Shown piece after piece: positions 57,668 to 64,000 of a stretch of 64,000 nucleotides of DNA (position 1 is its first letter; each line of letters begins with the position of its first letter). A model generated the notes under the pieces. It saw only the letters and a list, made by a program, of their open reading frames with translations, made no database searches and was not told the origin of the DNA. Both the position numbers and the translations under genes were made by a program. This DNA comes from an uncultured Bacteroidales bacterium (GTDB lineage Bacteria; Bacteroidota; Bacteroidia; Bacteroidales; F082): assembly GCA_946185535.1 (NCBI GenBank), contig CAMHJX010000003.1, forward strand, positions 62,001-126,000, in the 5' to 3' direction.

Positions 57668-57779
57668 CGGAAAAGTGTATATTTCGACCTGTAGTTTTTT
57701 CGGAAAAGTGTATTTCTTTTGTTGCTATTTATGCGGAAAAGTGTATTTTTGCAGGTGAAAAATTATAGGAAAAGTGTAT
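57668..57779 (+). promoter_or_regulatory. Array of four 13-bp repeats with exact 33-bp period
   Basis: CGGAAAAGTGTAT at 57668-57680, 57701-57713, 57734-57746 and (with A as first base) 57767-57779. All three intervals are exactly 33 bp; spacers differ. The third copy runs into the -7 box, and the last two bases of the fourth are the first two bases of the ATG. The repeats are not palindromic. Copy four supplies an AGGA-type ribosome-binding stretch. Confidence 0.88.
57744..57751 (+). promoter_or_regulatory. -7 box (TATTTTTG) of the second DUF4143-type ATPase
   Basis: Exact consensus, overlapping the third repeat copy; 26 bases upstream of ATG 57778. Confidence 0.6.
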
Positions 57780-59127
57780 GTTAAGAAGAAAAGTTCAAAC
57801 AGAAATCGCTGAATATCTTGATAATGGGTCTGAAAAGATACTGATTCTCGATGGAGCACGACAGATAGGAAAGTCCTATATCATTAGACATGAAGGGAAA
57901 AAGCGTTTCAAGAATTACATCGAGATTGATTTGTATGAGGATAAGAAAGGCGACCGGCTTTTTGAAGGTACCCGTAATAAAGAAGACTTTTACCTCCGGC
58001 TCAGCACCATTGCCGGCAACCGATTGGGTGAGAAATCAAACACATTGGTGTTTTTGGATGAGATACAAGCCTATCCCGACATGCTCACCCTTTTGAAATT
58101 CTTGCGTCAAGATGATAGGTTTACTTATATCGTCAGCGGTTCGCAGTTGGGGATTGCGTTAAACGAGACGCTTTCAAAGCCTGGTGGGAGAATCAAGGTG
58201 GTGAAAATGTTTCAGCTTGATTTTGAGGAGTTTCTATGGGCTAACAATGTAGGAGAAGAGTTTATCAATCATGCACGACAGAGTTATATGCAAAGAGTCT
58301 CATTGGACGAACCGTTGCATAATCGAATGATGGACTTGTTCAAAAAATATCTATTGGTCGGGGGGCTACCTGATGCCGTGAACAAGTTCATAGAGACACA
58401 TAATATTGTCGAAGTGAGATCGGCACAAAAGGATGTCTATGAACTTTACAAGGGCGATGCGAGCCAGTACGACAAAGAACGGAAATTGGTCATTGAGCGC
58501 ATATATGAGTTGGTGCCCTCCTATCTTGAGAACAAAAAGAAACGGGTTCATTTCAACCAGATAGAGAACAAGAAACAGGCAAGAGCATGGCAGTATCAAG
58601 CTGAGTTTGAGTATCTTGTGAAAAGCGGTATCTGCAACGAGGTGAAGGCCGTCTCCAACCCAAGGTTCCCGCTTGTGGAATCGGAGAGCAAGAACCTGCT
58701 GAAACTGTATCTGAACGATGTGGGGCTGTTGACGCGGCTTCTTTATCAGTATAGTATTTCCGCCATCATGAATGATGAAAAAAGCGTTAACTTGGGTTCG
58801 GTATATGAATCGGTGGTGTGCAGCGAACTTGTTGCACACGGCTTCCCGCTGTTCTATTATGACAATAAGAAAAAAGGCGAGGTTGAGTTCCTTGTAAACG
58901 ACTATGACCTGCTTTCGGTGGTTCCTGTCGAAGTGAAGTCGGGGAAGGATTACAACATACATGCCTTGTTGGATGCTTTTGTCTCTACACCGGACTATCA
59001 CATCAAGCAGGGCTTTGTGTTATCAAACGAACGAGAAGTCACACAAAACGGGAAAGTGACTTACCTTCCCGTTTATTTTGTCATGTTTTTTATTCCCTCA
59101 ACGCCACCTGAAAAGATGATAGTGTGA
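57778..59127 (+). CDS. AAA-family ATPase with DUF4143 (PD-(D/E)xK-like) domain
   Basis: 449 residues. Walker A LDGARQIGKS (24-33), Walker B LVFLDEIQ (90-97), sensor YIVSGSQLG near 119, then the family's FQLDFEEFLWAN. The middle holds a winged helix (VHFNQIENKKQARAWQ...) and the C terminus the nuclease-like core: YYDNKKKGEVEFLV and VVPVEVKSGKDYN (the D/E...ExK pattern, near 360-385). It differs from the ATPase at 30700 in sequence, but the architecture (COG1373) is the same, and both follow iterated repeats. Physiological role unknown. Confidence 0.85.
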   Translation: MLRRKVQTEIAEYLDNGSEKILILDGARQIGKSYIIRHEGKKRFKNYIEIDLYEDKKGDRLFEGTRNKEDFYLRLSTIAGNRLGEKSNTLVFLDEIQAYPDMLTLLKFLRQDDRFTYIVSGSQLGIALNETLSKPGGRIKVVKMFQLDFEEFLWANNVGEEFINHARQSYMQRVSLDEPLHNRMMDLFKKYLLVGGLPDAVNKFIETHNIVEVRSAQKDVYELYKGDASQYDKERKLVIERIYELVPSYLENKKKRVHFNQIENKKQARAWQYQAEFEYLVKSGICNEVKAVSNPRFPLVESESKNLLKLYLNDVGLLTRLLYQYSISAIMNDEKSVNLGSVYESVVCSELVAHGFPLFYYDNKKKGEVEFLVNDYDLLSVVPVEVKSGKDYNIHALLDAFVSTPDYHIKQGFVLSNEREVTQNGKVTYLPVYFVMFFIPSTPPEKMIV

Positions 59128-59176
59128 TTTTTAGTGCAAGCGCTTTCGATGGCTTAGGAGTAACTATGAAGTATGT

Positions 59177-59779
59177 TTAGAACCGATGCTCATAACCCAT
59201 TGTAAGAAAGGTACCGAAGAAACCTCCATAAAAAGAGGATTGGCCTTTTTCGGTTACATGGTTGGCACATAATTGACTTTGCATGCCTATACGGAGACGA
59301 TCATTTTCGGATAGTCGTATACGACCGCCCAATTCCACTTCTGGGCCTATACCAAAGTTGATAGTCTCGTTGGCATCATAGCGTGTGTTCGTCGCGCGTT
59401 CCACAAAAAGTCCTGCATTGACATAAAACCATTTATGTGTGAATTCGGCACGCACGGGAACGCGGATGAAATGCCGTAGTCCTTCCCTGTGGTCGTCTGG
59501 AATAATATAACCGCCTTCGGAAAAGCCCCATCGGTAATTATACTCAACACCAGCCAGCAACGACCAATGCTCGTTGAAACTGACTTTGGCGTCCACTCCT
59601 GCATTCGCGTGATAGACCTCATCTAATAGTCTTACCGAACCATCCAATACATATCCTATTTTTGTATAAGGAATAATCGACCATTCTTTCGTGTCCTGTG
59701 CCTTTGCCGTAAAGCAGCAAAGGAAAGCGATGGCCATTGTGGCCAAAATCCGCTTATTGAAACTTTTTATCGTTTTCAT
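59177..59779 (-). CDS. Outer-membrane beta-barrel protein
   Basis: 200 residues from ATG 59779. Signal peptide with CFTAKAQ cleavage (about residue 28), then barrel-like strands (NEHWSLLAGVEYNYRWG, WFYVNAGLFVERATN, NFGIGPEVELGGRIRLSEN) ending GYEHRF with terminal Phe. Family OMP_b-brl-like; function unknown. A -7 box TACTTTTG (minus, 59806-59813) precedes it. Convergent with the ATPase gene; 49 bases separate the two stops. Confidence 0.7.
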   Translation of the reverse strand: MKTIKSFNKRILATMAIAFLCCFTAKAQDTKEWSIIPYTKIGYVLDGSVRLLDEVYHANAGVDAKVSFNEHWSLLAGVEYNYRWGFSEGGYIIPDDHREGLRHFIRVPVRAEFTHKWFYVNAGLFVERATNTRYDANETINFGIGPEVELGGRIRLSENDRLRIGMQSQLCANHVTEKGQSSFYGGFFGTFLTMGYEHRF

Positions 59780-59805
59780 AGTTGTATGATTTTGAATTGC
59801 ACTGA

Positions 59806-59813
59806 CAAAAGTA
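59806..59813 (-). promoter_or_regulatory. -7 box (TACTTTTG) of the beta-barrel gene
   Basis: Exact TAnnTTTG match, 27 bases upstream of ATG 59779; it rejects the longer frame to 59866. Confidence 0.55.
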
Positions 59814-60031
59814 TGCAAAAAAATGCTTGTCAAGGGGTTTTCGGGAGGCCTAAAAATTCTGTCCATGCTTTTTTTGATTGTAAAATCTTATTTCTTTGAC
59901 AATCAACAATATGAATACGATATGGACAAAATTTTGTCCCTATAAAAATTAGTAAAGAAAGGAATCAGATGGCTTTAAACTGTGTTCCAAGCATCACATT
60001 TCAAGGTCTTTGGTGGCTTTATCCATATAAT

Positions 60032-60064
60032 AAAAGCCATCTAACGGTAACATTAGACGGCTTT
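60032..60064 (-). terminator. Terminator-like hairpin after the DUF1573 gene
   Basis: AAAGCCATCTAA / TTAGACGGCTTT stem with CGGTAACA loop, 26 bases beyond the stop at 60090; a TGGCTTTATCC copy upstream may extend it. Confidence 0.65.
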
Positions 60065-60089
60065 AAGATCACCAAATAATTACTTTAGA

Positions 60090-60548
60090 TCAGTTCTTGT
60101 TGACGGGAGAACCGTTGCCGAAACCGTTTGTCTTCTCAGGGAGGACTTCGGTGGTTTGGTCTAGCACTCGGCCCTTGATGCGAAGCACAACTGTGGGATT
60201 GTTGACGGCGTTGGAGGTCACGGTCACAGTCTTGTTGATGATGCCGGGACGGTTGGTGCGGTAGGTCACCTTGATGATGTCTGACTCGCCTGGGAGGATG
60301 GGTTCCTGAGGCCAGGAAGGGATAGTGCAGCCGCAACTTGACTTTGGTTTCTGAATCAGCAGGGGCTCGTTGCCTGTGTTGGTGAAACGGAATTCGCATT
60401 TGCCGTTGCCGTTGAAAGGCACATCGCCATAGTCGTGAACGACTTTCTCAAATTCGATTTCAGGACCGCTCTGGGTCTTTGCGTCTTGCGCCTTGGCCGC
60501 TCCTGCCATAAGGAGCATGATGCCAAGCAGATAAATCATTTTCTTCAT
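60090..60548 (-). CDS. DUF1573-domain secreted protein
   Basis: 152 residues: signal peptide to about 20 (GAAKAQ), then the DUF1573 Ig-like domain (FEKVVHDYGDVPFNGNGKCEFRFTNTGNEPLLI, PKSSCGCTIPSWPQEPILPGE, VTSNAVNNPTVVLRIKGRV). The CGC motif after PKSS is conserved in the family. Periplasmic role unknown, widespread in Bacteroidota. Monocistronic between two hairpin-bounded gaps. Confidence 0.9.
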   Translation of the reverse strand: MKKMIYLLGIMLLMAGAAKAQDAKTQSGPEIEFEKVVHDYGDVPFNGNGKCEFRFTNTGNEPLLIQKPKSSCGCTIPSWPQEPILPGESDIIKVTYRTNRPGIINKTVTVTSNAVNNPTVVLRIKGRVLDQTTEVLPEKTNGFGNGSPVNKN

Positions 60549-60771
60549 TTTGTTATGATTTTAAAATGTGAATAATAAGTGATTTGTGTTTTAGGGTGAT
60601 ACTTTGTTTTACACTTCGTAATGGAAATGATGCTGCGAAACTACCGCCTTTGTCAAGCGGTCGGACAAACATTCCAAACAAATCTGAGTATAAATCAATG
60701 TAAAATACTGAAAACTAATACGATAGTTCAATGCCTATTCCGAACATTATTTGGAAAAAGTCCAGGTTTTT

Positions 60772-62184
60772 TTAACCTTCTTCCATCTTTTTCCGTCGGC
60801 GCCCGCGTATTTTATCCACCATATTGACGGTGGTTCCAAGGTAATCCGCTTCCTCTTGGCGCGAGAGTTTGAAATAAGAGAGGATGTAGGATTTCCGCTC
60901 GTCCTCGTCCAAGTCGGGGTATTTCTGCTGAAGGGTTTCCACAAGCTCTGGGTAAAGCTGGTCAACCACTTCCAGCATGGCTTCCCAATGGTCTTTGTCG
61001 TCATAAACGGAGGTCTCCAAATCCTTGAGAAGATTGGCTTTTTTGTTGCTGTTCAGATAATTGTCCAACAACAACATGATACGCTGTTCCTTCATCAAAG
61101 CCTCCGAAAGGCGGTCGGCATAATCCTGTTGGATTTGCTCATGCTCGGCGTGCTTTTGTGCCAAGTCTTTGTTCTGCTGCTTGAAGTGGAACAGCTCGGC
61201 ATTGATTTCGGCCTCGCGCTTGCGTCGCCTTGCCAAGCGGATTTGCGAAACCAACAACGCAGCCAAGACCAAAATCGCTACCAAACTGACAATGACGATG
61301 ATGCGTTGCTTGATGATGATTTTCCGATTCAACTCGTTCTGCATCACCTCGCTGTCGTATTTATGGCTGATAAGTGCAAGATTGTTCTCCTGTTGCTCTA
61401 TTTCTTTTAGATTGTTGCCTTCTTCGTACAAACATCCATATTTGCAAGCGGTTTCATAATCGCCGAGTTCTTCGGCATAATCGGACAAGACACCGTAATA
61501 GAACCAAGTATCCTCGTTAGGCTCTGTTTGGGACACAAGTTCCTCCAAACGGCTGTAATAATAATCAGCAGAATCCAAGTTGCCGGACTCATAGAAGATG
61601 TTCCCCATGTCATGATAATAATACATCAGCAAGTTGTCGTCAGCATCTGCAATCGAAGCTTGCCAAAACTGGCTAAGGTAGTTGGCCGACTTTTCGTAAT
61701 CCCCCGCATTGAAATACATGACATGAAAGGCTGACAAGCAGTCGCGCTTTGCTTCCAATGACCCGCTTTGTTCGGCATACTCTAGGGCCTGATCCAAATA
61801 ATATGCTGAACTATCAAATTGTCCATGGTACTGATAGAAATCGCCCAACTCCCTCAATGCCTCGGCTCGGTCGGCATAGTCTTCGCCAAAGCCCTCGGCA
61901 GCAGCCTTCAACAACGAAACAACTTCTTCTTTGTCAGCATAGTAGCCCAAGCATTGCGCAATATGATACCGTGCATGAGCCACCGTCAGAGTTTGATTCG
62001 CCATAAGGCCGTAATGCTCCGCTTCTTTAAACAAGCGCATGGCCTCCACCTTTTTGCCTGAATCCAACTGAATACGAGCGTTTTCCAAGGCATCTTGGGC
62101 AGTTTGCTTCACATCACGGGATGTAGGATGGCAAGCCGCCAACAATGTGACAAGGAAAAACAAAACCAGATGATGCAGTTTCAT
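60772..62184 (-). CDS. TPR-containing membrane regulator with C-terminal LuxR-like HTH
   Basis: 470 residues from ATG 62184. Lipoprotein-like signal (LLAACHPT, Cys18), five or six TPR units between about 25 and 265 (FDSSAYYLDQALEYAEQSG, LDSADYYYSRLEELV), one membrane helix near 295-318 (IIVIVSLVAILVLAALLVSQI), a coiled coil, then a C-terminal domain with DLDEDERKSYILSYFKLSRQEEADYLGTTVNMVDKIRGRRRKK, an HTH-like end. This is a Bacteroidota one-component regulator of the TPR-TM-HTH type. A -7 box (minus, 62190-62197) is only 5 bases from the ATG. Gap 62185-62455 otherwise holds nothing notable. Confidence 0.8.
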   Translation of the reverse strand: MKLHHLVLFFLVTLLAACHPTSRDVKQTAQDALENARIQLDSGKKVEAMRLFKEAEHYGLMANQTLTVAHARYHIAQCLGYYADKEEVVSLLKAAAEGFGEDYADRAEALRELGDFYQYHGQFDSSAYYLDQALEYAEQSGSLEAKRDCLSAFHVMYFNAGDYEKSANYLSQFWQASIADADDNLLMYYYHDMGNIFYESGNLDSADYYYSRLEELVSQTEPNEDTWFYYGVLSDYAEELGDYETACKYGCLYEEGNNLKEIEQQENNLALISHKYDSEVMQNELNRKIIIKQRIIVIVSLVAILVLAALLVSQIRLARRRKREAEINAELFHFKQQNKDLAQKHAEHEQIQQDYADRLSEALMKEQRIMLLLDNYLNSNKKANLLKDLETSVYDDKDHWEAMLEVVDQLYPELVETLQQKYPDLDEDERKSYILSYFKLSRQEEADYLGTTVNMVDKIRGRRRKKMEEG

Positions 62185-62189
62185 GGGGA

Positions 62190-62197
62190 CAAAAATA
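62190..62197 (-). promoter_or_regulatory. -7 box (TATTTTTG) of the TPR regulator gene
   Basis: Exact consensus, five bases upstream of ATG 62184, implying little or no leader. Confidence 0.5.
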
Positions 62198-62455
62198 AAC
62201 AAGATCTCGTTTCAGCATCACAAAACTACCACTTTTGACAAGCGGTTGAAAGGGCAGTCCAAACTTTTTCAAGGTTTTTGAAATGTAATAATTTGTAAAT
62301 GAATTAGTTGAAAGTTTATTCGTTCCAAACTTTTTTCGGTGAAAGTTCAAGGATTTTGGATTAAAGTGTTGGTAACAGACAGCAATTTCTGAAGAAAAGT
62401 GTTGCTAAAAAAGCATCGGCAAACTCTCCAAGGTCCTTTGCCTTTACGCGTGTTT

Positions 62456-63919
62456 TTAATTCTTCCAGAATCCCCTCGAAAGCAAAGTAATCAGCGAGAA
62501 CAGTTCCACCCTGCCAAGGATCATCATAAGCATGAGTATCCATTTGGAGGCCAAGGGGAAAGCAACATACGAGCCGCCAGGTCCCACCTGCCCGATACCC
62601 GTGCCTACATTGCTCAAAGTGGCTATCGACGCGCCTATGGCGGTGTTGAAATCAGTCCCCGTGAAGAGTAAAACGACGACCCCTATAAGGAAAACGAGAA
62701 AATAGATGAAAATGAAGGATACATTCTTATAAACACCGCTGGTCGAGATGGACTTCCCGTTGACTTTCACGGGCAGCACGGCATTGGGGTGGATGATACG
62801 CTTCAACTCCAACACTGAGTTTTTAACGAAAATCAGATGACGGAAAATCTTGACACCGCCAGCCGTGGAGCCTGAGCAACCACCGATGAACATCAGCAAG
62901 AACAAGATAATCCATAGGAAAACAGGCCATGCTGTATAATCGCTAATGAAAAAGCCTGTGGTGGTGAATGCGGAGATGACGCTGAAGAACGATTCGCGGA
63001 AAGCAGTACCAAAGCTCTTGTTGCAACCGAACAGCAGTACCAGACCGATACCGATACCTAAGAAAATGGTATAAAGCAAGAAAGTCTTGAACTCTTGGTT
63101 TTTTAGGATGGCGAACGACTTCCAACTCATCGAAAGCAAGAGCAACGAGAAGTTGCAGCCCGACAGTACCATGAAGACGCTTACCACGACTTGGGAATAG
63201 TTGGAAAAGGCACCGAGACTCTCTGTCCGTGTAGAGAAGCCGCCCGAACTGATGGTACTCATCGAATGGCAGAGTGCATCATAGAAGTCCATGTCGCCGA
63301 AATAGAGTAGTACGGTTTCCAGCAGGGTGAAAAACAGATACATTCCCCAAATACGCCTCACGGTATGCATAATGCGGGGATGCAACTTGTCGTAGTTGAT
63401 GCCATTGATTTCGGCCACAAAGAGTTGCATGCCACTCATGCTCAGATAAGGCAAGATGGCGATGGTGAACACGATGATGGCCAAGCCGCCAATCCATTGC
63501 GTCATGCTGCGCCAGAGGAGGATGTCTTTCGGGATAGATTCGATGCGGGTGAGGATGGTGGATCCCGTGGTGGTGAAGCCCGACAAGGCCTCGAAGAAGC
63601 CATCCGTGAAGTTGGGCACACTCTTGCTGAGCAAGAATGGCATGGCTCCGAAGAGTGAGAGCACGAGCCAAGAGATGCAGACGACATACACGCCGTCGCG
63701 TGAACTGGTCTTGTCGTTTTTGTGGTTGCGCGTGGCAATGAGCAGGATGAAACCTGTCAGCAGGGTGATGAGAGCCGAGAAGGGCATACTGAAGGCATAC
63801 AGCCCGTGGTGGAGATAAGTCACGGGGAGTACCGTCAGCATGAAGAAACCTTCGATGAGCAGCAACTGGCCTTCAATGCGGAGGACTAAAGGATGGTTTA
63901 TTTTAGTTTTCCACTTCAT
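62456..63919 (-). CDS. trkH: TrkH-family potassium uptake membrane protein
   Basis: 487 residues with the four pore-loop motifs of TrkH/KtrB channels: ALSGFTTTGST near 112, MSTISSGGFST near 220, ISAFTTTGFF near 315 and TLSNVGTGIG near 445, each followed by a membrane helix. Length is standard. It is the K+ translocating subunit; the TrkA partner would be expected next door but lies outside the window. A dispersed palindromic repeat begins 18 bases upstream of the ATG. Confidence 0.92.
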   Translation of the reverse strand: MKWKTKINHPLVLRIEGQLLLIEGFFMLTVLPVTYLHHGLYAFSMPFSALITLLTGFILLIATRNHKNDKTSSRDGVYVVCISWLVLSLFGAMPFLLSKSVPNFTDGFFEALSGFTTTGSTILTRIESIPKDILLWRSMTQWIGGLAIIVFTIAILPYLSMSGMQLFVAEINGINYDKLHPRIMHTVRRIWGMYLFFTLLETVLLYFGDMDFYDALCHSMSTISSGGFSTRTESLGAFSNYSQVVVSVFMVLSGCNFSLLLLSMSWKSFAILKNQEFKTFLLYTIFLGIGIGLVLLFGCNKSFGTAFRESFFSVISAFTTTGFFISDYTAWPVFLWIILFLLMFIGGCSGSTAGGVKIFRHLIFVKNSVLELKRIIHPNAVLPVKVNGKSISTSGVYKNVSFIFIYFLVFLIGVVVLLFTGTDFNTAIGASIATLSNVGTGIGQVGPGGSYVAFPLASKWILMLMMILGRVELFSLITLLSRGFWKN

Positions 63920-63936
63920 TACATTATTTCTAGTTC

Positions 63937-64000
63937 GGCCCTTCGACGGGCTCAGGGACCTTAACTGGTCGAAAAAGCGAAGGTCGTTGAGCTTGTCGAA
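63937..64000. repeat. Dispersed palindromic repeat, full copy, running off the window
   Basis: GGCCCTTCGACGGGCTCAGG with GACCTT, then AAGGTCGTTGAGCTTGTCGAA as the complementary arm. This copy shows both arms, so the elements at 36486 and 51324 are single-arm or partial forms of the same family. Confidence 0.8.

Noticed and set aside
57668-57779. Possible CRISPR or plasmid iteron origin
   Set aside because: 13-bp units at exact 33-bp period ending on a start codon, no rep or cas gene; the neighbouring gene is a chromosomal AAA/DUF4143 ATPase.

Overview
The window is a stretch of chromosome from a member of the Bacteroidota, most likely a gut-type Bacteroidales. The support is: the TAnnTTTG -7 promoter box in front of many genes, type IX secretion (T9SS) C-terminal sorting domains, an M56/BlaI pair carrying TonB domains, GH97/GH106/GH28 glycosidases, and lipid genes typical of the phylum (serine palmitoyltransferase and a GlsA/GlsB-like glycine-lipid pair). 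Family or genus cannot be fixed from the sequence. There is no rRNA, CRISPR array, complete insertion sequence or prophage. One tRNA (Thr, anticodon CGT) is present.

Layout. 1-3500: truncated metal-permease gene overlapping an XRE regulator, an ECF-transporter S component, and a methyltransferase/beta-barrel pair, with a duplicated 103-bp promoter cassette. 3600-6550: GNAT acetyltransferase, then a small His/Cys-rich membrane protein and a TonB-dependent receptor. 6680-11545: two convergent operons (acyl-ACP ligase, ACP, GNAT-fold acyltransferase; Spt, SDR) that together look like a complete ceramide pathway. 11700-12470: two broken T9SS gene ends abutting tail to tail. 12540-17920: DUF362 and flavin-reductase lipoproteins, an EamA transporter, and an oxidative-stress group (GPx, ferritin-like protein, OhrR-type regulator, nitroreductase). 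18800-26270: secreted beta-helix/carbohydrate-binding proteins with a tannase-like esterase, divergent from an AraC regulator. 27300-29250: GlsA/GlsB-like glycine-lipid operon.

30580-36000: an AAA/DUF4143-type ATPase behind a three-copy palindrome array, an M56-TonB/BlaI sensor pair, and a leucine-rich lipoprotein sharing the same predicted BlaI operator. 36100-47500: housekeeping block (DUF4175-type protein, YbeY, MnmG flanked by two near-parS sites, a methyltransferase, an NtrY-like kinase, a polysaccharide flippase). 47500-54730: pectin/galactoside degradation (GH28, GH106, GH97) interrupted by a ParDE toxin-antitoxin pair. 54950-57600: sigma factor, transmembrane partner and outer-membrane protein. 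57670-59130: a second AAA/DUF4143 ATPase behind a four-copy array of exact 33-bp period. 59180-64000: a beta-barrel, a DUF1573 protein, a TPR/HTH membrane regulator and TrkH.

The most unusual signals are: the two unrelated repeat arrays with about 33-bp period in front of the two DUF4143-type ATPases; the clustered five-gene ceramide set; the near-parS pair around mnmG; the shared BlaI operator; and several families of short palindromic repeats, two of which sit in frame inside coding sequences.
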